Source: Jacaranda mimosifolia (taxonomy: Eukaryota; Streptophyta; Magnoliopsida; Lamiales; Bignoniaceae). From it: DNA of 64,000 nt. A model generated the notes under the pieces. The model saw nothing but the letters and a program-made list of their open reading frames with translations, was not told where the DNA came from and did not search any database. The position numbers and the translations under genes are program-made. The DNA lies in contig CM032123.1 in assembly GCA_018894105.1 (NCBI GenBank), forward strand, positions 29,303,744-29,367,743. The letters run 5' to 3'. Each line of letters begins with the position of its first letter. Position 1 is the stretch's first letter. Below are positions 1-10,670 of the stretch, piece by piece.

Positions 1-559
1 CAAGGCGCTCCGTGACCCTCAGAGTTGCTCGACTATTATCGACCCCTATTCTTGTCGATTCTTAAAGTCAAGCCCTGCACAGTACTCTGCCACCGCATTA
101 AATGCGTTGACTGGCAACACGCCTCTGCATTAATGGCGCATGCCCTCCCCTTACCGTCTGACACAGCAGACGCCGCAACAGTGTACCATTTTGTCCTACA
201 GCATAAAAAGACATCCAACTGGCAATATTCAAACGGGAGAATTGACCAATTACCCCCGGTAGGAGGCTGGAGGTCCCTGGGGTAAGCCAAGGGCTTCCCT
301 GACATTTCCTACAACGGGAAAAATATAAAAACCCCTCAACCTTGCCTCTCACAGGTATGCACTCATACACTAAAAGCCCCTACATTCCGCTGCTCGATTA
401 AGAAGGTCGAATATACACTAACTTGAGCGTCGGAGGGCCTAAGCCGAGGGCTACTCGGCTAACCTAACGTTTGCTGTGATTGTAGGGTTCCAATCCCAAA
501 CCAATCCAAAAGATCCATACCCCGGATCCGTATCCATCATCGAAATCGAACCCTCATCA
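1..559 (+). repeat. 5' LTR (partial) of the Tat element
   Basis: Bases 1-559 align without gaps to 10770-11328. The first 99 bp of the LTR are cut off by the window start, which implies a full length of 658 bp. It ends in CA directly before the primer-binding site. About 27 of the 29 differences from the 3' copy are transitions. Confidence 0.97.
324..330 (+). promoter_or_regulatory. TATA box of the 5' LTR promoter
   Basis: TATAAAA inside the LTR, matched at 11093-11099 in the 3' LTR. It lies about 235 bp before the LTR end, a plausible place for the U3/R border and the genomic RNA start. Confidence 0.7.
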
Positions 560-560
560 T

Positions 561-580
561 TTGGCGCCGTTTGTGGGAAG
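561..580 (+). other. Primer-binding site of the Tat element
   Basis: Immediately after the CA of the 5' LTR comes a T and then TTGGCGCCGTTTGTGGGAAG. The TGGCGCCGTT core fits the reverse complement of the 3' end of plant tRNA-Asp; the tRNA assignment is from memory and is less certain than the site itself. Confidence 0.8.
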
Positions 581-599
581 TTGGAATCCTCTATCGAAA

Positions 600-2215
600 A
601 TGGTGAACACTAGCCGAGCCCCATTAGGAAGAGAGGAGAACCAGAGATCTAGCTCTCCCGTCCCTCGTCAGAACTAAGGACAAGACGAGCAAGCACCCAG
701 TATGCAGCCGGAACCTATGGTCACTCTCACAATGCCTCAGCTGATGCAGCCCATCAGCGAGCAAATCTCAGCACAGATTTCTGCCCAGCTCTCAGCTGCA
801 TTGAATAGACATGTTGTGCAACTGGGGCCTGCGGCCAGTGCCACACCTCAGCCCGCAGGCCCGGAGAGGGCACGGCCAGAAGAGTACGCACAGTTACCGG
901 AGTCCCCTAATGTCCATCCCAGAGAGAAGGGAGCCCGGGCCATTTTTCGAGGGAGGCGGCTCGCCCACCGCCGAGGGAGGAGGTGGCCGACTCCGTAGAC
1001 CACGACGTTCGGTCCCTTCGAGCCCCGCAGCGTGATAGGGCCGGGCGTTCCAGAGGCAGGCAAGACCAGGGCCAGCAAGAATGGGAAGAAGTCTCTCACC
1101 AGGTGCAGCAGCTGAATAAGCACCTGGAGGAACTCTCGAAAAGGAATGCTGACAGGACCATGCAACCGGAGATGCCTCCGAGATTTCGGAGGGAACGGGA
1201 CTCCCATTTTGTCCAAGAAATCATCGATGAGCGCATTGCCATTGATACGAAGATCCCCACTGGGCTCCTGAGGTATGCCGGTTCCACGGACCCGAATGAG
1301 CATCTGATACAGTTTGAGCATATGATGCAGTTGCATGGGCATAACGAATATATACATGCAAAGATGCTCGTGACCACTTTCCAGGGCGTGGCCCTAGACT
1401 GGTTCGTGAAGTTGGAACCGGCATCCATTTTCTCATACGACCAGTTATGCGACAAGTTTTTGCACTAGTTCGCTAGCAGGAGGAAGGTGAAGCTACTGCA
1501 CACCCACCTGCACACAGTAAAACAGGCTGAGGGCAAGTCTTTACGAGACTTCTTCACCAGGTTCAACACTGAGGTGTTGAAGATAGACAGCCCAAGGATA
1601 GAATTTTTGATCGATGTGCTGTTTCTGGGGCTAAGGCACAAGGAGTGCGCCAATGCTTTGGTCTGCACACAGCCAAGAACAATGGAGGAGCTCCTCGACC
1701 TCGCCGAAAGGTACATGACCCAGGAGGAGATGAATAAAATGAAATATGGCAATATAGGGGCCGACAAGAAGAAGGGTAAGGAGAAAGAGGAGAAGTAGAA
1801 CAGGGAGGGGCGCCGCTCCCTGATCAAACGTTTCCATGACTACACCCCACTCTCCATGCCGAGGAAGGAAGTCCTCTTCGCCATACAACATGATAACCTG
1901 CTTAAAAGGCCTTGAAAAATCACAGAAACTGAAGCTATGAAGAAGTCCGGAAAGTACTGCCATTTTCACAAGCAAAAAGGGCACGACACCGAGGACTGCT
2001 TCAATTTGAAGGATGAGATCGAGAGGCTGATTAGGCAGGGACATTTGAAAAGTTTGTCGAGGAGAGAGCTTGACGTGAGGAGGGGACGACCGACCGGACT
2101 CCCCATAGAGAAAGGTCGGTTAGCCCTCGACGGGAGGACAAGGAAAAGAAACCAGCCCGTGAAACCCACCCGCCCATTAAAGGTGTCATCGACACGATTG
2201 TTGGGGGGCCTGTAG
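600..2215 (+). pseudogene. gag of the Tat element, disrupted
   Basis: Capsid/nucleocapsid polyprotein. An ATG at 600 opens an MVNTSRAP-type N-terminus. The frame is closed by TAA at 675 and reopened, changes frame once near 950, then runs in one frame to 2215 with premature stops at 1466 (TAG), 1796 (TAG) and 1913 (TGA). The capsid-like part lies at about 1200-1800 (motifs LLRYAGSTDPNEHL and SLRDFFTRFNTEVL). A zinc-knuckle-like motif, CHFHKQKGHDTEDC, sits near 1958-2000 and is followed by a basic tail. The knuckle variant is typical of Tat gag proteins. The gene cannot give a full protein. Confidence 0.92.
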
Positions 2216-3947
2216 GAGGGGACTCCCGAAATGCAAGGAAGCAAACCCAGAGGCAACTTGACTCGACCAAACCTTCAAGGGTCGAAACAGTGTTCCAGTT
2301 GACAACCAGTACCGAGCCGATCTCTTTTACTGGTGCAGATTTAGACCACCTCGAGGGTCAGGCCGCCGGTAGCTCGACTGCCCAATGGTGGTCGCCATTG
2401 AGATTGCCAACTTCAAGGTGAGAAAGGTGTTAGTCGACAATAGCAGCTCGGCGAACATCATATTCCTGTCGACCTTGACCAGAATGGACTTGGGCAAATT
2501 GAAATTTGATCCAATCAAAACTCCCCTGGTTGGATTCGGGGGGTTAGAAATTATACCAGAAGGGTCGATTAGCCTATCCACTACATTCGGGCAGGGACAT
2601 CGCAGCCGAACTTTGATGATCAACTACTTAGTAGTCGATGCCCCCTTTGCTTACAATGCCATTGTTGGTCGACCAGCCCTGAATGACTTCAGAGCCATTG
2701 CATCCACATACCACATGAAAATAAAGTTCCCAACCCTCGCGGGAGTGGGTGAGCTTGTATGCAATATCAAAGATGCCTGGTGTTGCTACACAATCTTAGT
2801 GGATTCCAGCAGGCAGAAGAAGAGACCAGAATTGAAGCCCTCGGGGGACGCCCCTATAGCGAAACTCGAGGAGGGACCCTCATCGAAAAAGAGAAAGTTG
2901 GAGCACACCATGGTCGAGCCAACAGGAGAATTCAAAATAATTGAGCTCGAACCAAGGAACCCCAACAAGACAACTAGAATCGGAGCAGATATGGGGGATC
3001 GACTGGAGTGCCTCATGGTCGACTTCCTCCGATGTAACATCGATGTATTTGCCTGGAAAGCTACCGATCTGCAGGGCATCGACCCTGACATCATTGTCCA
3101 CAGGCTCAACGTGGACCCAGCCCACAAGCCAATCCGACAGAAGAAGAGAACTTTCAATGCCGAGCGGACACAAATCATCGAGGAAGAGGTTAGCAAACTT
3201 TTAGAGGCTGGTTATATTGTGGAAATCCAATATCCTTCTTGGCTTTGTAATGTAGTCCTTGCTCCCAAGAACGAGGGAAAATGGAGGATGTGTAATGATT
3301 TCACATATTTGAATAAAGCATGTCCTAAGGACCCTTACCCCTTGCCTCGTATAGATTTACTTGTTGACTCCATGGCTGGTTGCGAATTGCTTAGCATGAT
3401 GGATGCATTTCAAGGTTATTACCAAATATTCATGGCACCTGAGGATAGGGATAAGACCGCCTTTGTTGTTCCCAATGGGGTGTATTGCTTTTTGGTCATG
3501 CTATTTGGACTTAAGAATGCTGGTGCAACTTACCAAAGATTAGTTAACTTCATGTTCAAGAATGAAATTGGGAAATCAATGGAGGTTTACGTCGACGACA
3601 TGATTGTGAAAACAAAGAAAGCAGAAAACCACTTGATCGACCTGAGCCACACATTTTCCATTCTGAGAGCTTTCAGTATGAAGCTCTATCCTGACAAATG
3701 CACCTTCGGGATTCGAGGTGGAAAATTCCTTGGGTATATGGTCAGTCAGAGAGGCATCGAGGCTTACCCCCAGAAAATTCAAGCAGTTCTAGACATTGTT
3801 CCACCGCGCATCGTTCGGGAAGTTCAACGCCTCGTGGGTAGAATTATTGCTTTGGGCAGGTTCATAGCTAGGCTGGCAGACAAGAGCCTACTCTTCTTCA
3901 AAATCTTGAGAAACACAAAGAAATCGGGATTCAAATGGGACGAATAG
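2216..3947 (+). pseudogene. pol part 1: retropepsin and reverse transcriptase (Tat)
   Basis: After a frame change near 2385, one open stretch of 520 codons holds the protease and most of RT. The protease active-site region reads VLVDNSSSAN, with Asp at 2436; Tat elements usually have DNGSS or DTG here, so the glycine is replaced by serine. RT shows FTYLNKACPKDPYPLPRID, MDAFQGYYQI, FGLKNAGATYQ and the catalytic YVDD at 3588-3599 (residues 402-405 of the stretch), then LGYMVSQRGIEA of the connection. A TAG at 3945 ends it, but the next codons continue the same protein in the same frame. The upstream part (2216-2384) carries the ISFTGADLDHL segment that normally precedes the protease. Confidence 0.95.
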
Positions 3948-4790
3948 TGTGACCAAGCTCTGATCGACCTGAAGCAACACCTCTCTTCGCCAAGCCTGAG
4001 CTCGGAGAAATTTTTACAGATATATCTGGCGGTCTCTTCGGCTTCCATCAGTTTAGTGTTAACAACGAGGAAAGCTAAAAACCCTTATCTAGTTTACTAT
4101 TACAGCAAGGCCCTTCAGGGGCCCGAACATAACTATTTGGAGATCGAGAAGTTTGCCCTGGCCCTAGTCACGTCAGCAAGAAAACTGAGGCCCTATTTCC
4201 AATCCCATACAATTGTGGTGCTAACGAACCAGCCGCTAAAGCAGGTATTGTCGAAACCAGACACTTCAGGTCGACTCACGAAATGGGCTATCGAACTAGG
4301 AGAATTCGACATCCAATTCCAACCCCGGGCGGCAATAAAAGCGCAGGTGTTGGTGGACTTCATCCTCGAGAGAGTCGATCTCCCAGTTCAAGAGATGGAA
4401 GATGCACCTTGGTGGACCCTACATGTTGATGGGTCCGCGACATCTACTGGAGGAGGAATAGGCGTATCCCTCCGATCCCCGCTGCCTGAAGACTACGATT
4501 TTGCAGTAAAACTCAACTTCCTAGTCACTAATAACGAAGCTGAATATGAGGCACTCATTGCAGGAATGCGCATGGCCATAGCCCGTGGAGTCGAAAAGAT
4601 AGCGGCCTTTACTGATTCACAGTTGGTCGTGGAGTAGGTCGAGGGAAACTTCGACGCAAGAGAACATAAAATGGCACAATATCTCGGGGAAATCCGACAG
4701 CTATGACAGAGTTTTTGAGATTTTTCATTAGGCCAAGTTCCCCGATCGAAAAATGCGCGAGCAGACGCGCTTTCCAAGCTGGCAAGTTCG
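3948..4790 (+). pseudogene. pol part 2: RNase H plus second (archaeal-type) RNase H
   Basis: This continues the pol frame. The RT-associated RNase H covers about 3990-4370 (YYYSKALQGPEHNYLEIEK, VLTNQPLKQVL, RLTKWAIELGEFDI). A second RNase H follows, with all three recognisable acidic positions: HVDGSAT (Asp at 4428), NNEAEYEAL (Glu at 4542) and FTDSQLVV (Asp at 4614). This extra domain is a known hallmark of the Tat lineage. In-frame stops at 4635 (TAG), 4704 (TGA) and 4716 (TGA) break it. The C-terminal ARADALSKLAS motif is still readable at about 4755-4790. Confidence 0.93.
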
Positions 4791-6128
4791 ACGAGAGGCA
4801 CACGAGAAAGAACCATAACATTTCTTGTAGCCGACCAACCATGCATCTCGGCCCCCGGCCCGGGTTTGGTCGGGTGCCTCGAAGACACAACCTATTCTTG
4901 GCAGCACCCGATCAAGCTTTATTTGAGCCAAGATACCTTACCCGATGATGAAAAACAGGCTCGTAAACTGAAGGGCTTAGTGCCCAAATATGCGCTGGAC
5001 AATCACAGATAGTTGTACAGAAGATCAATCGCAGGACCGCCGCTCAGATGTTTAGATCCCGACCAGGCGGAGGAAGTGCTGCAGGAAATACATGCAGGCA
5101 TCTGCGGAAACCACTCGGGAGGCCGGTCCCTGGCACATAAGATCACACGATACGGGTATTTCTGGCCCACTTTGTTGAAGGATTCTATTGACTTTGCTAG
5201 GAAATGCCCATCATGTCAGGTACATTCGAACATGCAACACCAACCAGCCGCACCAATGACAAATGTTGATATCGCTTGGCCATTCGACCAGTGGGGCATC
5301 GACATAGTCGGCGCGCTCCCAAAGACCACCGGCCAGCGGAAGTTTATCATAGTGGCCGTTGAGTACTTCACAAAATAGGTGGAAGCTGAAGCAGTCCCGA
5401 AGATCACCGATGCGGTCATCAAGAGTTTCATATGGAAGAATATTATTTGCCATTTTGGGCTGCCTAAAATCCTCATCTGAGATAACGGCACCCAATTCCA
5501 AAGCAAAAATACAAGAAGATGGTGCGAGACCTTAGGCATTGCGCAACATTTTACTTTAGTGGGAAATCCGCAAGCTAATGGACAGACCGAAGTGACCAAC
5601 AGGACTGTCCTCGATCACATTAAGAGTTGAATAGCGGGGACGGGAACCAGCTGGGCGGACGACCTCCCGGGAGTCCTTTGGGCTTACAGAACCACCCCCC
5701 GAACAGCCACAGGTCAAAGCCTTTACAGCCTGATTTATAGATCTGAAGCAGTGGTCCCGTCAGAACTAATCTAGCACACCGCTAGAGTGATCCACTACAA
5801 TCGAACAGCAAATACATCAGAGAGGGCACTGGACCTAATAACTATAGACGAGAAGCACCTAGCGGGTTACAATAGAATGCAGAGGTACCGCTCAAAGATG
5901 GCGGACCGCTATAACAAATTGGTACGTCCGCGAAATTTCGAGGTGGGTGATCTCATCTTAATGAAAGTGGAAGTGTCAAGGCCCGTTGGCAAGCTTGACC
6001 CGAAGTCGGAAGGGCCGTACTCAGTCATCAAAGTGTCTAAACACAACGCCTATCGATTAACAGATGCTACAGGGCGCGAGCTGCCTCGACCGTGGAATGC
6101 GGTAAATCTAAAAAAGTTCTTTGTATAA
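4791..6128 (+). pseudogene. pol part 3: integrase (Tat), disrupted by stops
   Basis: Same frame as RT and RNase H, with no frameshift. The zinc-binding region is at about 5085-5220 (HAGICGNHSGGRSLAHK, CPSCQVH). The catalytic core keeps its acidic residues: WGIDIVGALP (Asp at 5301), DNGTQFQ (Asp at 5481) and QTEVTNR (Glu at 5589). The C-terminal GDLILMKVEVS and GPYSVIKV segments resemble the usual integrase C-terminal domain. Premature stops lie at 5010 (TAG), 5376 (TAG), 5478 (TGA), 5628 (TGA) and 5772 (TAG); the natural stop is at 6126-6128. The catalytic residues are conserved, but the protein cannot be made. Confidence 0.95.
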
Positions 6129-6214
6129 GCTGTTCATTGGCATCTTTTGTATTGAGTAAACAACAATCAAGTTCCATTATGATTAAAAGGCGCGTGACGA
6201 CCGCAGCAAAACCT

Positions 6215-7620
6215 TAGTCGACCCCGTAGTCGACGAAAGGCTTAAACGAATCAAGTCAAGGCGAAGAGCCGCGACCACCTTAGTCGACCCCGTAGTCGAC
6301 GAAAGGCTTAAATCTCATCAAGTCAAGGCAAAGAGCCGCGACCACCCTAGTCGAGCCCGTAGTCGACGAAAGGCTTAAATGAATCAAGTCAAGGCGAAGA
6401 GCCGCGACCACCTTAGACGACCCCGTAGTCGATGAAAGGCTTAAACGAATCAAGTCAAGGCGAGGAGCCGTGACCACCTTAGTCGACCCCGTAGTCGACG
6501 AAAGGCTTAAATCTCATCAAGTCAAGGCGACGAGCTGCGACCACCCTGGTCGACCCCGTAGTCGACGAAAGGCTTAAACGAATCAAGTTAAGGTGAGGAG
6601 CCGCGACTACCCTAGTCGACCCCGTAGTCGACGAAAGGCTTAAATGAATCAAGTCAAGGCGAGGAGCCGCGACCACCTTAGTCGACCCCGTAGTCGATGA
6701 AAGGCTTAAATCTCATCAAGTCAAGGCGAGGAGCCGCGACCACCTTAGTCGACCCCGTAGTCGACGAAAGGCTTAAATCTCATCAAGTCAAGGCGAGGAG
6801 CCACAACCACCTTAGACAACCCCGTAGTCGATGAAAGGCTTAAACGAATCAAGTCAAGGCGAGGAGCCGCGACCACCTTAGTCGACCCCGTAGTCGACGA
6901 AAGGCTTAAATCTCATCAAGTCAAGGCGACGAGCCGCGACCACCCTAGTCGACCCCGTAGTCGACGAAAGGCTTAAATGAATCAAGTCAAGGCGAGGAGC
7001 TGCGACCACCCTAGTCGACCCGTAGTCGACGAAAGGCTTAAACGAATCAAGTCAAGGCAAGGAGCCGCGACCACCTTAGTCGACCCCGTAGTCGATGAAA
7101 GGCTTAAACGAATCAAGTCAAGGTGAGGAGCCGCGACCACCTTAGTCGACCCCGTAGTCGACGAAAGGCTTAAATCTCATCAAGTCAAGGCGAGGAGCCA
7201 CGACCACCTTAGTCGACCCCGTAGTCGACGAAAGGCTTAAACGAATCAAGTCAAGGCAAGGAGCCGCGACCACCTTAGTCAACCCCGTAGTCGACGAAAG
7301 GCTTAAATCTCATCAAGTCAAGGCGAAGAGCCGCGACCACCCTAGTCGACCCCGTAGTCGACGAAAGGCTTAAACGAATCAAGTCAAGGCGAAGAGCCGC
7401 GACCACCTTAGTCGACCCCGTAGTCGACAAAAGGCCTTAACGAATTAAGTCAAGACGAATAGCGGCGACCACCTTAGTCGACGAAAGGCTTAAACGAATC
7501 AAGTCAAGGCGAGGAGCTGCGACCACCCTAGTCGACCTGTAGTCGACGAAAGGCTTAAACGCATCAAGTCAAGGCGAAGAGCTACGACCACATTAGTCAA
7601 CCCTGTAGTCGATGAAAATT
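6215..7620 (+). repeat. 66/67-bp tandem array, about 22 units
   Basis: The unit begins TAGTCGACCCCGTAGTCGAC, followed by a GAAAGGCTTAAA segment, a CAAGTCAAGGCGA segment and GAGCCGCGACCACC. Spacings of 66 and 67 bp occur because the middle reads either AACGAATC/AATGAATC or AATCTCATC. I count 22 GTAGTCGA-type unit starts, one with an internal deletion near 7470. Each unit holds two GTCGAC palindromes. Tandem arrays between pol and the 3' LTR are a known trait of Tat-lineage elements and a known source of satellites. Confidence 0.97.
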
Positions 7621-7770
7621 CTCAACAAGCTGGCGTCGAAGCCCTTGGGCAGGATCGCAAAATCGACGTCACACTTTACTAATTATAAATGGTGACAAAG
7701 TTCGAGTTATCTTGCAATGAAGAAAAACAGTGTTCGAAATCGAACAGCTGGCAAATGAAGGGCAACAAAT

Positions 7771-7776
7771 TTTATT
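7771..7776 (-). terminator. Poly(A) signal candidate for the antisense gene
   Basis: AATAAA on the minus strand about 120 bp past the antisense stop codon (7895-7897). The 7621-7894 stretch otherwise holds only the 3' untranslated part of that gene and the edge of the tandem array. Confidence 0.5.
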
Positions 7777-7894
7777 TCATTCTCAAGAAGCCTCAACGAG
7801 GCATGTACATCAAAAGAAAAATAAGTATTACAAGTCCTAGCTAGAACTGCCAGACCCTTCGAGGGGTAAGGCGGGAGCAGGAGCAGACCGAAGC

Positions 7895-10246
7895 TCAGGC
7901 GGTGCTATGGCAACCAGCATTGCCGCGGTGACTGGGCGAGAGGGACTGGCGGTAGAAGATAGTGTAGGCCTGGCCTTCAGAGATTTCATAGGCGAGATCA
8001 CCGGCGAACTCGAACTCTCGACCCACAGCCTTCACTTTCTTTTGGAGGTCTGCCTTTTGCCTCTCTTCAGGAGTCATGTCGATCTCCTTCGTCGCCTCTA
8101 CCTCGGCTTCGGCCTCGTTGACATCTTCATCACCAATTGGGCGCAACTGCTCGTTGAAAGCAAGGCCCATTTTCGAACCGCATAGCCCAGGTACCGCATT
8201 TGTGCAATAGCCTTATTAAAGGCACTCGGGGCATCGTCCAGGGCCAGCACCACACTCGTATCCTGAAAGGCGGGGCTCACCATGAACTGTTGTACGGCCT
8301 CCTTGCGAAGCTCCAGAACTATCCGCTCGAATTCTGTCCATGCCTCGACCAGGCGCTCGCCTCGACCATCCGCCCGACCAAATTCATAGGCGACCTGAAT
8401 GTCCAGTTCAAGTTTTTTCAGCTTCGCCTCCATCTTTGTATGCTCCGACACCGCCAGTAGGACTTGCCTATCTTTCGCCTCCATTATTTCGGCGTATTTG
8501 GCATTATCCTTCTGCACTTCCTCGAGCCGCAGTTGGGATGACTATAGCTGGGCCTTCAATGTTTCGGCATCGCCGCCAGCGTCCAACTGCTCACAATCAG
8601 TGAGCGCCAGCTCGGAGCGGCCGTAAAAATTGCAGGCGACTTGCGCGACCTGAAATATAAAAATCATTACTATCCATGCAGGGAAAATCGATTACATAAG
8701 TTTACAGCGTAGGGGATCTCACCATGTTCGCGTGATATGTGACCTCGCACAGCGCCCCGGGCTGACTCAGGCCTATTATCTTCCTTTGGTCAGCCAGGAA
8801 CTGACCAGCCAACATCCATTTCAAGGGGTTGATCCCAGTTGGCCCAGATCTATGCATATAGGACGAGTCGTCCACAAGTAGGCTGGGGTCCGACCCGAAA
8901 TGAGGAGACGAGAACTTCCTCAGGCCGAATAAAGTCTCCGCACCTCGATCCCCGAAGAGATCATTTCCTGTCGGCATCCCCGACCCGGCGCCCTTCAACT
9001 TTCCTTTCCCCCTTCCAGCAGCAGCAATATTTTTTGGGCGGGGGCCCACTCTGTTCGCCCATGGGTCTTTTTCCCCGACCCGCGTCCCTCTCGACTGCTA
9101 CTACTCAACCAGGCGAGGGGGCCGGGGATGGCGCAAGGGCCGCAGCTTGTCGGCGTAGCTCATCGGCTCCAGTCAACTCTTGTCGAGACACAGCGCCTTG
9201 TTTGCGTTGTCGGTTCCTTTCAGTGTGAGCCACTGCATCACTCCTTGCGTGGTTCATGATTTCGTCCTGGTCTGCAAGGAACAAACATAGCAGATATCAA
9301 ATACATAAATGAACGTACCTAAATAACAAAGCACAACACACATTTCATCTACCTATCTCATAGTCATCTGCAAAATTTAGAGGGGCTGGCGACAACCCAG
9401 CCAGCACTAACTACTGCTCCTCGAGGAATACAGTGGCCTCCAAAGGGCCAAACCCGACCGGATCCTTCACGAAGGTGTTTGGCCAAGTAGGGGTGCGATT
9501 CCCTGGTATCTCAACCTGCCGCCCCAACCACTCTCGAGGAATGTCAAACCCCCCCTTCACCCGAACGAAGAAATAACGTTTCTTCCACTCTTGCCCATAT
9601 GAAGAGGAGGGAGCCACGAGAAACTTGCGATGAGGTCGAGCAGTCAGATAGTAAAAGCCCGACTCCTTAGAACTACCAGATTTTCGTGACATGCACAGAT
9701 AGAAGAGGTTGGAAAAATTTTCGAAACTGGGGGCCTGATTGAACAGATGCATCAAAACTAGGAAACTGCAGAGGGTGGCAAAGCAGTTGGGTAATAGCTG
9801 AGTTATGCACACTCGAAGACCCCTAAGCAGGCCTATCTACTATCACCTAAGGGGAACCTCAACCCATATTTTAGTGCATCCTCGAACACTGTTACGCAAC
9901 CGGCGGGAGCGCGGTGCATTCGACCAGGAGGCCCGGGGGTCAATAGTTGATATTCGGGATGAATATGGTAAAGCTCTGTCAGGCGCACCAAATCCGTAGG
10001 AGTCATTATGGAAACTATCTTACTATAGTGGCCCCGGGGTGAATAATCTCCCACGAGAAGGGGGTACCCGGCTGGGCCCAGCTTCCCCACCACGCGCGCC
10101 GCTCAAGCTCCCGGAGCTCGAGCTGCTCGTACCAGAACCACCGCCGGACAACCCACCAGAAGGAGCAGGAAACTCCCTACGCCCCTCAGACAGGGTGGCC
10201 TCACTGTCCCCCCCTGGCTACCATCAGAACTGAATAACCCAAACAT
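7895..10246 (-). pseudogene. Antisense gene of the Tat element (gypsy-type 'Transposase_28'-like), three exons
   Basis: Runs against gag-pol. Exon 1, 10246-9353: start MFGLFSSDGS, Ser/Gly-rich linker, HPEYQLLTPGPPGR, then GFYYLTARPHRKFLV and KKRYFFVRVKGG. Intron 1, 9352-9272 (GT-AG, 81 bp), splits one codon so that DDYEI joins DQDEIMNHARS. Exon 2, 9271-8723: basic GRGKGKLKG and PLKWMLAGQFLADQRK. Intron 2, 8722-8650 (GT-AG, 73 bp), phase 0. Exon 3, 8649-7895: charged, coiled-coil-like (KDNAKYAEIMEAKDRQ, MTPEERQKADLQKKVKAV). It is damaged by frame changes near 10215, 10100, 9820, 9030 and 8165 and by TAG stops at 9411 and 8542. The sequence type matches plant proteins annotated 'putative gypsy type transposon' (from memory). 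Function unknown; an RNA-regulating or structural role would be inference. Confidence 0.85.
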
Positions 10247-10447
10247 CTTCTTCAAAAGAAAAATAAAGAGAAAGGATTCGGGGAAACGAAGATCCCGAGG
10301 AGCATTTACTGGATACGAAGGTTAAATCCACAAAATCTGTGAAGCGAAGGCAAAGTTTAGGGAGTCTTGCAGCAAAAGTTATCTCTCCTAAATGTTCTTG
10401 CAAAATTCTAAAGCGGTAGAAGTAATAATGGGCAGAAGTACATTAAG

Positions 10448-10455
10448 TATTTATA
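10448..10455 (-). promoter_or_regulatory. TATA box for the antisense gene
   Basis: TATAAATA on the minus strand about 200 bp upstream of the antisense ATG (10246). This would leave a 5' untranslated region of about 170 nt. The stretch 10247-10651 holds no other gene. Confidence 0.6.
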
Positions 10456-10651
10456 GGAACGGGGACGCAGTTTCCCAAGCATCCAGGCACGATTACCCAA
10501 ACTTCCGCATTAATGGACGGAGACGTTACGCCGCCCCACACGCGCCATGATGTAACCGCTCAGCAAGCGCGTAATACTCTGATAGATTTTCAAAAACCCT
10601 AGTCGATGTTTGCTACTTCCTAACGCCGCTCGTCGACTCTCTGTTCGGCCT

Positions 10652-10670
10652 TGCAAAGTGGGGGGACTCA
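10652..10670 (+). other. Polypurine tract of the Tat element
   Basis: TGCAAAGTGGGGGGACTCA directly before the TGATATAGGA start of the 3' LTR. Purine-rich with a G6 run, as expected for plus-strand DNA priming. Confidence 0.88.

Noticed and set aside
6280..6676. Two 65-codon minus-strand frames with repeating residues in the 66-bp array
   Set aside because: A 66-bp unit is a multiple of three, so any open unit gives a periodic peptide. The frames break at the 67-bp units, and no start or regulatory context is seen.
7907..8626. Plus-strand frames in 7.9-8.6 kb
   Set aside because: Opposite-strand shadows of the antisense gene, whose minus-strand text has charged, coiled-coil-like content and matching splice sites.
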